Of a stretch of 22,453 nt of DNA, positions 6,260-12,939 are shown piece after piece; within the stretch, counting starts at the first letter, position 1; every line of letters begins with the position of its first letter. Origin of the DNA: DATNIC01 sp035604635 (GTDB taxonomy: Bacteria; Vulcanimicrobiota; Vulcanimicrobiia; Vulcanimicrobiales; Vulcanimicrobiaceae). The position numbers were made by a program, and so were the translations under genes. Below the pieces are notes generated by a model that did no database searches, was not told the DNA's origin, and saw only the letters and a list, made by a program, of their open reading frames with translations. The stretch is taken from positions 1-22,453 of the forward strand of contig DATNIC010000138.1 in the NCBI GenBank assembly GCA_035604635.1, in the 5' to 3' direction.

Positions 6260-6288
6260 CTGCCGCCCGAGCATCTGTTGTTACGATC

Positions 6289-6639
6289 ATGAACGTCATC
6301 GACATCATCAACCGCGAGCAAGAAAAGAGCGAAGTCCCCGTGTTCCGGCCCGGCGACACGGTCAAGGTATACTCGAAGGTCGTCGAGGGCGGCAAGGAAC
6401 GCGTTCAGATGTTCGAGGGCATCGTCACCGTCCGCAAGGGTGGAAGCGCGAGCGAATCGATCACCGTGAGGCGCATGTCGCACGGCGTCGGCGTCGAGAA
6501 GTCGTTCTTGCTCCATAGCCCCCGCGTCGAGCGGATCGAGGTGAGCAAGCGGGGCCTCGTACGGCGCAGCCGCCTGTATTATCTCTCCGAGAAAATCGGC
6601 AAAGCCGCGCGCATCAAAGAAAAGAAACAAGGGGCTTAG
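6289..6639 (+). CDS. rplS: 50S ribosomal protein bL19
   Basis: A 116-residue L19 located at the subunit interface of the 50S particle. Diagnostic segments are FRPGDTVKVYSKVVEGGKERVQMFEGIVTVRKGGS, SITVRRMSHGVGVEKSFLLHSPRVERIEV and RRSRLYYLSEKIGKAARIKEKK. The ATG at 6289 gives the family-standard N-terminus (MNVIDIINREQ). The longer open frame running in from 5338 is only antisense/out-of-frame readthrough of trmD and the TPR gene. No Shine-Dalgarno sequence is seen before the ATG despite a leader of about 50 nt. The gene follows trmD as in most bacteria. Confidence 0.97.
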   Translation: MNVIDIINREQEKSEVPVFRPGDTVKVYSKVVEGGKERVQMFEGIVTVRKGGSASESITVRRMSHGVGVEKSFLLHSPRVERIEVSKRGLVRRSRLYYLSEKIGKAARIKEKKQGA

Positions 6640-6647
6640 TCCCCGGG

Positions 6648-6653
6648 TAAAAT
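6648..6653 (+). promoter_or_regulatory. -10-like TAAAAT 6 nt before lepB start
   Basis: TAAAAT ends 6 nt before the GTG of the first signal peptidase gene and 9 nt after the rplS stop. The spacing matches a leaderless promoter, but no -35 box is apparent. Confidence 0.4.
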
Positions 6654-6659
6654 CACGAC

Positions 6660-7370
6660 GTGAGCCCTATCGAGCTCTTCGCGCTCATCTGCGTTTTCGC
6701 CGTCGTCCGTATTGCGATCAGCATTCGTCCGGGCGTCTTGGCCACGGTCCCCGACGGAACGCAATCAATGCGGACTGTCGTGCGCGAGTATCTCGACGCG
6801 TTCATCGTTGCGGGTCTCGTCGCGCTGTTCCTGATCACGTTCGTCGTGCGGACGTTCTACATTCCGTCCGGCTCGATGGAGCCGACGCTACAGATCCATG
6901 ACGTCCTGCTGGTCAACGAATTCGAGTACCGCTTCATACCGCCGCGCCACAGCGACATCGTCGTTTTCAAGCCACCCGTCGAGTCCTCGAACGATTTTAT
7001 CAAGCGGCTCATCGGCGCGCCCGGCGACACGTTGCGCATCCACAATGGGATCGTCTTCCGCGACGGGCATCCGCTCAACGAGCCCTATGAGGCGCAAAAG
7101 CCGAACTACGAGCTCGAAATCAAGAACTACGGTATCTACGTCGACGGCAGCCGGCTCGACCCACAGCTCGCAAACATCCCGCCGAAGTCCGCTTGGCAGG
7201 CGTCCGATCGCATACCGAACGGCTATTATTTCATGATGGGCGACAACCGGAACAACTCCGAGGACTCGCACATCTGGGGTTTCGCGCAACAAAGCGGTTC
7301 CAAAACGAATTTCGTCGGCCACGCGTTCTTGCTGTTCTGGCCGCTCAACCGCGTTCGTATCTTGCGGTAG
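6660..7370 (+). CDS. lepB: Signal peptidase I (first copy)
   Basis: A 236-residue membrane protease that removes signal peptides from exported preproteins. Two N-terminal membrane helices (about 4-22 and 47-63) precede the catalytic domain. Box B is YIPSGSMEPTL with nucleophile Ser72. Box D (FIKRLIGAPGD) has general-base Lys115. Box E is MMGDNRNNSEDSHIWGF. The GTG at 6660 is preferred because it gives a full first helix and lies 6 nt after a TAAAAT element. It sits in the trmD-rplS-lepB order common in Gram-positive and related phyla. A second, shorter paralogue follows after 130 bp. Confidence 0.95.
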   Translation: MSPIELFALICVFAVVRIAISIRPGVLATVPDGTQSMRTVVREYLDAFIVAGLVALFLITFVVRTFYIPSGSMEPTLQIHDVLLVNEFEYRFIPPRHSDIVVFKPPVESSNDFIKRLIGAPGDTLRIHNGIVFRDGHPLNEPYEAQKPNYELEIKNYGIYVDGSRLDPQLANIPPKSAWQASDRIPNGYYFMMGDNRNNSEDSHIWGFAQQSGSKTNFVGHAFLLFWPLNRVRILR

Positions 7371-7500
7371 AAAGCGCAGCACTCTGCGCTGCGCTTGGCA
7401 CTTCGCAAAGCTTCCGGCACGCTGCGCCGGAAACTTTGCTGCGCGCCCCCGTGCGACTGCGCGCACGGGACCCCAACGTTATAACGGCGAAAACGTTGCT
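7371..7500 (+). repeat. Cluster of four hairpins between the two lepB genes
   Basis: This 130-bp spacer is almost wholly palindromic. Hairpin 1: AAGCGCAGC/GCTGCGCTT at 7372-7380/7388-7396. Hairpin 2: GCAAAG-c-TTCCGGC/GCCGGAA-a-CTTTGC at 7405-7418/7426-7439, 13 pairs with one mismatch. Hairpin 3: CCCGTGCG/CGCACGGG at 7448-7455/7462-7469. Hairpin 4: CAACGTT/AACGTTG at 7474-7480/7492-7498, enclosing the palindrome CGTTATAACG. None is followed by a U-tract. It could be a mosaic of REP-like intergenic repeats, a structured RNA, or an mRNA-processing region setting the ratio of the two peptidases. Confidence 0.7.
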
Positions 7501-8025
7501 GTGCTAACCCAGTCTCCGTGGGGGACCTCGCACGTCAAGACGGCCGCGAGCATGGCGATACAATTGTTGCTGCTCGCATTCATCGCCGTCGCCTTTTTCA
7601 TCCGCACGCCGCAGGTCTCAGGATTCTCGATGGCCCCGCATATCGACTCGGGCGAGTTCGTCGTCATCAATACCGCGGCGTATCGGCTCGGTGCCGTCCG
7701 TCGCGGGGACATCATCGCGTTTGAGCACGATCGTCCCGCACCTTCCGTCTACCTCAAGCGCATCGTCGGTCTGCCTGGCGAGCGCGTCGAGATCCGTCAC
7801 GGAGCGGTCTTCATCGATCGAGCGCAGCTCGCCGAGCCGTACGTCCGCTATCGCGACGACCGCTCGACTGCGCCCGTAACGGTCGCGGCGGGAAGCTACT
7901 ACGTGCTCGGCGACAATCGCGCGAACAGCGATGACTCGCGCGACTGGGGCCTCGTCCCCTCGGGCGAGATCATCGGCAAAGCCGTCGTCGCGATTTGGCC
8001 GCCCGCACACTTCGGCGCGCTATGA
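7501..8025 (+). CDS. lepB: Signal peptidase I (second, shorter copy)
   Basis: A 174-residue signal peptidase paralogue with a single N-terminal membrane helix (about 15-34). Box B is VSGFSMAPHI with nucleophile Ser43. Box D is YLKRIVGLPGE with Lys86. Box E is VLGDNRANSDDSRDWGLV. The first copy has two helices and long inserts, and this one is the compact B. subtilis SipS-like form, so the pair probably differs in substrate preference or expression. Start GTG 7501 is tentative; ATG 7552 would leave a very short cytoplasmic end. Its TGA overlaps the ATG of rbgA (ATGA), indicating translational coupling. Confidence 0.93.
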   Translation: MLTQSPWGTSHVKTAASMAIQLLLLAFIAVAFFIRTPQVSGFSMAPHIDSGEFVVINTAAYRLGAVRRGDIIAFEHDRPAPSVYLKRIVGLPGERVEIRHGAVFIDRAQLAEPYVRYRDDRSTAPVTVAAGSYYVLGDNRANSDDSRDWGLVPSGEIIGKAVVAIWPPAHFGAL

Positions 8026-8798
8026 TGACGCAGCCCATCCAGTATTTTCCGGGACACATGGCCGCGGCGATGCGCAAGATCGGCGAGGCGCTGCGCCTCG
8101 TCGACGTCGCAATCGAGGCCGTCGACGCGCGCCTCCCGGCCACGAGCGCGAACAGCGATTTGCGCGTCCTCCTCGGACACAAGCCGCTGGTCACGGTCCT
8201 CACGCGAGATGACTTGGCCGACCGCGACGCGACCGCTGCTTGGGTGCGCTTCTTGCGCGCCCAAGACCGGACCGCGCTTGCGGTCGATGCGAAGCGATAC
8301 GGCAGCGTTGCCGCGATCGTCGAGGTCCTGCGCAAGTATCAAGACGGTCGATCGATCCGCATCATCGTCGTCGGCATACCGAATTCCGGCAAATCGACGA
8401 TCATCAACTCATTGTTGCGGCGTCACGCTGCGAAAGCCGAGGATCGGGCCGGCGTCACCCGCGCGCTACAGTGGTTTCGGGTCGATCCGCTCGTCGAGCT
8501 GATGGACACGCCCGGGATCCTCGTCCCGAAGATTGAGACCGAGGAGGCGCAGTGGAAGCTCGCGCTCAGCGGCGCCCTGCCGCGCGAACGCTACGATCCG
8601 CAGGACGTCGTTGCTCGCTTTGCCGCGTGGGATGCGCAGCGGCCTCGCCGTTTCCCGTCGCTCGAGGAGTTCGCCGGCAAGCGCGGTTTCTTGCGCAAGG
8701 GCGGCGAACCCGACTTACACAATGCCGCCCGTGCGTACCTCACCGAATTCAACGCGGGGACGTTCGGCCGGATCACGCTCGACGAGCCCCCGGTATGA
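8022..8798 (+). CDS. rbgA: Circularly permuted GTPase, RbgA/YlqF family
   Basis: RbgA is a GTPase required for late assembly of the 50S subunit. The 258-residue product shows the permuted order of motifs: G4-like first (TRDD at 61-64), then G1 (GIPNSGKST, 118-126), G2 region (AGVTR) and G3 (DTPG, 162-165). The N-terminal QYFPGHMAAAMRKI segment is diagnostic of YlqF. The usual G4 NKxD is changed to TRDD, so the guanine-specificity asparagine is absent. The ATG at 8022 overlaps the lepB stop. The longer frame from 7995 is unnecessary. The gene precedes rnhB as in Bacillus (ylqF-rnhB). Confidence 0.9.
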   Translation: MMTQPIQYFPGHMAAAMRKIGEALRLVDVAIEAVDARLPATSANSDLRVLLGHKPLVTVLTRDDLADRDATAAWVRFLRAQDRTALAVDAKRYGSVAAIVEVLRKYQDGRSIRIIVVGIPNSGKSTIINSLLRRHAAKAEDRAGVTRALQWFRVDPLVELMDTPGILVPKIETEEAQWKLALSGALPRERYDPQDVVARFAAWDAQRPRRFPSLEEFAGKRGFLRKGGEPDLHNAARAYLTEFNAGTFGRITLDEPPV

Positions 8799-9493
8799 AA
8801 AACGACGAAGTCCGCAAGAAACGCCGTCGCAAAGCCGACGCCGAACACCGCCGCCTGCTGCGCTTGCACCGATACGAACAAGCGGCGTTTGGGCGCGGCT
8901 TCGAACTCATCGGCGGGATCGACGAAGTCGGACGCGGCCCGCTCGCCGGCCCGGTTGTCGCCGCTTGCGTCGTCGTGAATGGCCCGTTGATGCTGAGGGG
9001 ACTCAACGATTCCAAGCAAGTTCAACCGGAGCTACGCGTCGAGCTGGCCGAGCAGATCAAAGCACGATGCGTCGTCTGGGCCGTCGGCGTGGCGAGCGTC
9101 GCGGAGATCGAGCGCCTCAACATCTATTGGGCAAGCATCCTGGCGATGGAACGCGCCCTCGAAGCGCTCACGCTTCCGCCGGCGTACTTGCTTACCGATG
9201 CCGTGCGCATCCGCTCGTTCCCGGGCGCGCAGGAGCCGGTGATCAAAGGCGATGCGAAGTGCGCAACGGTAGCAGCCGCCTCGATCGTCGCAAAGGTCTA
9301 TCGCGACGCACTGCTCGTCGAGCTTGACGCGCAATATCCGCACTACGGCTTCGCCGAGCACAAGGGCTATGCGACCCAGCGCCACATCGAGGCATTGCGC
9401 CTCCACGGCCCTTGCCGGGAACATCGGCGCGCATTCTGGCGCGTGCAAGAGGCGCTGATGCTTCCGGGGATCGTCGGTGGCGAGCAATCGTAG
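8795..9493 (+). CDS. rnhB: Ribonuclease HII
   Basis: RNase HII cuts RNA in RNA-DNA hybrids and starts removal of single ribonucleotides from DNA. The 232-residue product has the catalytic acids in place: Asp43-Glu44 in GIDEVGRGPLAGPVVAA, Asp135 in LLTDAV and Asp153 in KGDAKCATVAAASIVAKVYRD. The LNDSKQ and HYGFAEHKGYAT motifs are also conserved. About 35 basic residues precede the core (KNDEVRKKRRRKADAEHRR), a longer N-terminus than the minimal enzyme. The ATG at 8795 overlaps the rbgA stop. The open frame extending upstream to 8552 is antisense-free readthrough of rbgA, not coding. The 3' end overlaps yraN by 17 bp. Confidence 0.95.
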   Translation: MKNDEVRKKRRRKADAEHRRLLRLHRYEQAAFGRGFELIGGIDEVGRGPLAGPVVAACVVVNGPLMLRGLNDSKQVQPELRVELAEQIKARCVVWAVGVASVAEIERLNIYWASILAMERALEALTLPPAYLLTDAVRIRSFPGAQEPVIKGDAKCATVAAASIVAKVYRDALLVELDAQYPHYGFAEHKGYATQRHIEALRLHGPCREHRRAFWRVQEALMLPGIVGGEQS

Positions 9494-9824
9494 GGCCGCG
9501 TTCGGCCGGCAAGGGGAGGACGCAGCGGCGGAGCTGCTACGAAAAGCGGGCTATGCCGTTCTGGGGCGAAATGTTCGAATTCCTGGTGGGGAAATCGACA
9601 TCGTTTGTCTAGACGGCGATGTCGTGGTATTCGTCGAGGTCAAGTCTCGCTCTCATGCAGCCTATGGAACGGCCCTCGGTGCAGTCGACGCCCGTAAGCG
9701 CGCGAAACTGCGAGCCCTGGCAGCCGACTATCTTCAAATCGTGGCCCCCGGGCGCCGAGCTCGCTTTGACGTCGTTACCTTCGAGCGAGGCCGCTTGAAG
9801 GTCCACAAGGACGCGTTCGCGTGA
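9477..9824 (+). CDS. yraN: YraN/UPF0102 family nuclease-fold protein
   Basis: A 115-residue protein of the UPF0102 family, which has a restriction-endonuclease-like fold of unknown physiological role. Family signatures are FGRQGEDAAAELLRKAGYAVLGRNVR and GGEIDIVCLDGDVVVFVEVKSRS, the latter carrying the PD-(D/E)xK-like acidic residues Glu39, Asp41 and Glu54 with Lys56. The GTG start lies within the rnhB 3' end, as is common for the rnhB-yraN pair. The stop overlaps the GTG of the downstream kinase gene (GTGA), so the operon continues without a gap. Confidence 0.93.
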   Translation: MASNRRAAFGRQGEDAAAELLRKAGYAVLGRNVRIPGGEIDIVCLDGDVVVFVEVKSRSHAAYGTALGAVDARKRAKLRALAADYLQIVAPGRRARFDVVTFERGRLKVHKDAFA

Positions 9825-11122
9825 GCGAGCTCCTCGGGCAGACCATCGCGTCACGCTACAAGATCGAGTCGCTCATCGGACGGGGCGGGATGGCCGACGT
9901 CTATCGCGGCATCGACACCGTCCTGCAGAGACCGGTCGCGGTGAAAATACTCACCGAACGTTCCGACGACGTCCGCAAACGCTTCCTGCGCGAGGCGCGC
10001 GCGATGGCGATGCTCAGCCATCGCAACATCGTCGGTGTTTACGATGCGGGCGAGTTCAACTCCACTTCTTACATCGTCATGGAATTCATCGACGGCCGGA
10101 CCTTGGGCGACATCCCGCAGACCGAGTTGACGATGCACAGGGCGGTCCGCTTTTTCATCGATCTCTTCGAAGCACTCGCATTTGCGCACGAAAAAGACAT
10201 CGTCCACCGCGACATCAAGCCTGCCAACATCATGATCCTCAAGGACGGGACCGTGAAGATGATGGATTTCGGGCTCTCGCGGCGGACGACTGACGTTTCG
10301 ATGGCGACGCAAGCCGGCGAAATCGTCGGGACGATCGCGTATCTCGCGCCGGAGCGATTTCTCGGCAAGCCGGCGGACGCGCGCAGCGACCTCTATTCGG
10401 TTGGGATCGTGATGTACGAGATTTTCACCGGAGCCCTCCCGTTCAAGAGCGAGAACGACGATCTCGTCTCGGTCATCTTTGCACATGCCAACGAGCCGCC
10501 CGTCCCGCCGCGGGCGCGCAATCGCAATATCCCGGCGCCGCTGGAAACGATCATACTGAAACTCCTGGAGAAAGACCCGGACCACCGCTACCAAACGGCC
10601 AAGGAAGTTGCAGCGGATCTGCGTGCGCTCATCACGCCGGCCGCCGGCGCAGCCCAGAGCAAGGGTGGCGCCGGTGCGGTTCCGGGCAGCTCAGCCCCCG
10701 CGATCCCGACGCCGCGCGAACCGATCGCGCCGGCCGATGCTCCACCCGGCGTGGAAGAGGCTCTGCACCAAGCATTCGGCAACACGCAGTCGCTCAATCA
10801 AGCATACGCCGACGTCCTTTCGGGCATGCTCGCGATGCGCAAGCACGACTACGCTCAAGCCGCGCATGCGTTGAAATCGGCGATGGCAGTCCTCAAGGGA
10901 CGCAATGACCTGGAGTACGCGAAGACGGCGCTCAAGTACGCGCTCATGGTGTACCAGAAGAACTCTGAAGGGGAGAAGACTGTGCCTGCGGAGCTCGAGG
11001 AAGCGATCAGCGCGTGCAACGAGGCGCTGCCGGTCCTCCGGGGCAGCAATCAAACCAAGGAGACCGAAGACGGTGAACGTCTTCTTTATGCGTTGCATCG
11101 GGTAGCGACGACCCTGAACTAG
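9821..11122 (+). CDS. Cytoplasmic Hanks-type Ser/Thr protein kinase with helical C-terminal domain
   Basis: A 433-residue PknB-like kinase. The glycine loop is GRGGMADVY (20-28), with ATP-anchoring Lys42 in VAVKIL, catalytic Asp131 in VHRDIKPAN, metal-binding Asp149 in MDFGLS and GTIAYLAPE in the activation segment, so the kinase should be active. The catalytic domain ends near residue 270. A Pro/Ala/Gly-rich linker (about 275-315) leads to an all-helical region with TPR-like helices (YADVLSGMLAMRKHDYAQAAHALKSAMAVLK). There is no membrane helix or PASTA domain, unlike canonical PknB/PrkC. It overlaps yraN by 4 nt and is followed directly by a small membrane protein and a Usp protein. Confidence 0.93.
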   Translation: MSELLGQTIASRYKIESLIGRGGMADVYRGIDTVLQRPVAVKILTERSDDVRKRFLREARAMAMLSHRNIVGVYDAGEFNSTSYIVMEFIDGRTLGDIPQTELTMHRAVRFFIDLFEALAFAHEKDIVHRDIKPANIMILKDGTVKMMDFGLSRRTTDVSMATQAGEIVGTIAYLAPERFLGKPADARSDLYSVGIVMYEIFTGALPFKSENDDLVSVIFAHANEPPVPPRARNRNIPAPLETIILKLLEKDPDHRYQTAKEVAADLRALITPAAGAAQSKGGAGAVPGSSAPAIPTPREPIAPADAPPGVEEALHQAFGNTQSLNQAYADVLSGMLAMRKHDYAQAAHALKSAMAVLKGRNDLEYAKTALKYALMVYQKNSEGEKTVPAELEEAISACNEALPVLRGSNQTKETEDGERLLYALHRVATTLN

Positions 11123-11335
11123 ATGAAACGCCTCGTTCGCAGCAAGGGTTACGCGCGCGTTCGCTTTGCGCTCGGCTTTCTTTATGTCGCGTTCGGGGCG
11201 CTCATCATCGTGCAAATGATGCATGGCGTGGGCCTGCGTCTCCAAGCCTTGCCCGGCCTCGCACTCGGAGCAGCCATGATTGGCCTTGGCGCGCTGCGCA
11301 TCCGGGCCGGCTGGCCGGCGGAGTCCGCTCGATGA
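11123..11335 (+). CDS. Small two-helix membrane protein, unknown
   Basis: A 70-residue protein starting at the ATG immediately after the kinase stop. Two hydrophobic helices are apparent (about 14-31, RFALGFLYVAFGALIIVQMM, and 40-58, LPGLALGAAMIGLGALRI), flanked by basic residues at the N-terminus (KRLVRSKGYARVR). I do not recognise a family. Its stop overlaps the ATG of the Usp gene (ATGA), so it is translationally coupled on both sides and may assist the kinase or the Usp protein at the membrane. Confidence 0.75.
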   Translation: MKRLVRSKGYARVRFALGFLYVAFGALIIVQMMHGVGLRLQALPGLALGAAMIGLGALRIRAGWPAESAR

Positions 11336-11955
11336 CGATCCTCGTGCACGTGAATCCGGTGGGGGCCGTCATCGCCTTTGCGGTGCTCCTGAGCGTCACC
11401 CTAACGTTGTGGTGGATGCTCCACCCGCCCCGTTCGCGCGCAGACATCGCAGCGCGCGCAGCGGAGCAGACGCTCAAGCATCTCGTCGGCGCCATCATCG
11501 TTGTCTTCTCGTCTGAAATTCACTCGGAGCACATGATGGCGCTCGCGGCGCGCATCGCCAAGGGACAACGGGCTGACGTTCTCGCCGCTTACGTGGTCGA
11601 GGTTCCGTTCATGCTTCCCGCCAACGCGACGATGGAGGTCGAGGACCGCACGGCGCTCGACGTGCTCGCCGCGGCCGAGGCGATCGCGCAGAAGTACGGT
11701 ACGTCGATCCGCACGACCACGATCCATCACCGCCAAACGGCCCAAGCCGTCCTCGACCTTGCCAAAGGCGAGCAGGCGCACCTCATCGTCATGGGATCGT
11801 TTCGCGAGGGGAAGTACAGCGGTGCTCCGCTCGGCCGAGCAATCGAACAGATCGCGGCCCACGCCAAGTGCGACGTCCTGATCGGCGTTGAAGGCGAGCA
11901 CGGCACGGTTCTGACGACGACCGGCGAAGCCCGCGCAGAACTCACCAGCCCCTAA
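11332..11955 (+). CDS. Membrane-anchored universal stress protein (UspA domain)
   Basis: A 207-residue protein with an N-terminal membrane helix (about 8-30, NPVGAVIAFAVLLSVTLTLWWML) and a cytoplasmic UspA-like domain. The domain starts at about residue 52 with the GAIIVVFSSEIHSEHMMALAARIAKGQRADVLAAYVVEVP strand-helix-strand pattern. Near the end IVMGSFREGKYSGAPLGRAIEQIAAHAKCDVLIGV matches the Usp nucleotide-binding stretch (G-x2-G-x9-G-S/T type), though the glycine spacing is imperfect, so ATP binding is uncertain. Most Usp proteins are soluble, so the membrane anchor is unusual. It ends the long plus-strand operon. Its stop is 1 bp from the convergent rbsC-like stop. Confidence 0.82.
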   Translation: MTILVHVNPVGAVIAFAVLLSVTLTLWWMLHPPRSRADIAARAAEQTLKHLVGAIIVVFSSEIHSEHMMALAARIAKGQRADVLAAYVVEVPFMLPANATMEVEDRTALDVLAAAEAIAQKYGTSIRTTTIHHRQTAQAVLDLAKGEQAHLIVMGSFREGKYSGAPLGRAIEQIAAHAKCDVLIGVEGEHGTVLTTTGEARAELTSP

Positions 11956-11956
11956 G

Positions 11957-12925
11957 TCAGCGTGCCACGTATCTCTTGCGCAACTGTTCGAGGATGACTG
12001 CGAGCAGGATCACGCCGCCGAGTACGATCTCCTGCGTATACGACTCGATGTTGAGCAAGTTCATGACGTTATTGAGGACGCCGATCAAGAGCGCACCGAT
12101 GAAGGTCCCGATGATGAGACCCCGCCCACCCATGAGACTCGTCCCGCCGACGACGGCCGCCGCGATCGAGTTGAGCTCGAATCCCTCGCCGGTCTGCGGC
12201 GAGCCCGACGCAAAACGCGCCATCAAGAGCAAACCGGCGACCGCAGCGCACGAGCCCGACAGGACGTAGACCATGGTCTTGATGCGAACAACGTTCACAC
12301 CCGCCAACCGCGCGGCTTCCTCGTTTCCTCCGAGCGCGTAGACGTAGCGTCCGAAGCGCGTTCGGCCCAGCAAGATCGCGAAGACGACCACGATCGCGAG
12401 CATCCACAGCACCGCAACGGGGATCCCGGGGAGTCCGATCGGCGCAAGCAAACCGCTGCCGACGTAGCCGATCCCCATCCCGTTGAAAGCATCGCTGTTG
12501 ACCGGGATCGGACGGCCGTGCGCGATCTTGTACGCTAGCCCGCGTGCGATCTGCAGCATCGCGAGCGTCGTGATGAATGGTGGAAGGCCTAACCTCACAA
12601 CCGGCAGGGCGTTGACGAATCCGGCTGCCGCCCCTACGGCGATGCCGACTGCCAGGGTCGCAACGATCAACGCAAGCCCGCCGAACGGCATTGCATTCGC
12701 GAAGATCGCCATCACGACGCCGGTCAGCCCGACGAGCGAGCCGACCGAAAGGTCGATCCCGGCGGTGATGATCACGAGGGTCTGCCCGACGGCCAAGATC
12801 GTGTTGTACGTGATCTGCCGCAGGACGTTGGTCATATTGGTCGGTGTCGCAAAACTGCCGCCCGTCAAAGCGTTCACGACGATGACGAGTACCAACAGGC
12901 CGACGACGACTGCCGCCGTCCGCAC
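11957..12925 (-). CDS. rbsC: Ribose-type sugar ABC transporter, permease
   Basis: A 322-residue CUT2-family permease (RbsC/XylH/AraH-like) with about 8-10 membrane helices. Typical segments are TNMTNVLRQITYNTILAVGQTLVIITAGIDLSVGSLVGLTGV near the N-terminus, GRTRFGRYVYALGGNEEAARLAGVNVVRIKTMVYVLSG (the cytoplasmic EAA-like coupling loop) and SIAAAVVGGTSLMGGRGLIIGTFIGALLIGVLNNVMNLL. The GTG start at 12925 is the only good candidate close to the rbsA stop, 14 nt away. It is the last gene of the minus-strand operon. The transported sugar cannot be read from the sequence, so the rbs name denotes family only. Confidence 0.92.
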   Translation of the reverse strand: MRTAAVVVGLLVLVIVVNALTGGSFATPTNMTNVLRQITYNTILAVGQTLVIITAGIDLSVGSLVGLTGVVMAIFANAMPFGGLALIVATLAVGIAVGAAAGFVNALPVVRLGLPPFITTLAMLQIARGLAYKIAHGRPIPVNSDAFNGMGIGYVGSGLLAPIGLPGIPVAVLWMLAIVVVFAILLGRTRFGRYVYALGGNEEAARLAGVNVVRIKTMVYVLSGSCAAVAGLLLMARFASGSPQTGEGFELNSIAAAVVGGTSLMGGRGLIIGTFIGALLIGVLNNVMNLLNIESYTQEIVLGGVILLAVILEQLRKRYVAR

Positions 12926-12939
12926 CGCGGTCAGAGGCT

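Noticed and set aside
5338..6288. Upstream extension of the rplS frame over trmD
   Set aside because: It is out of frame with trmD and has no family similarity; L19 begins at ATG 6289.
7371..7500. CRISPR-like array between the lepB genes
   Set aside because: The four inverted repeats differ in sequence and there are no regularly spaced direct repeats.
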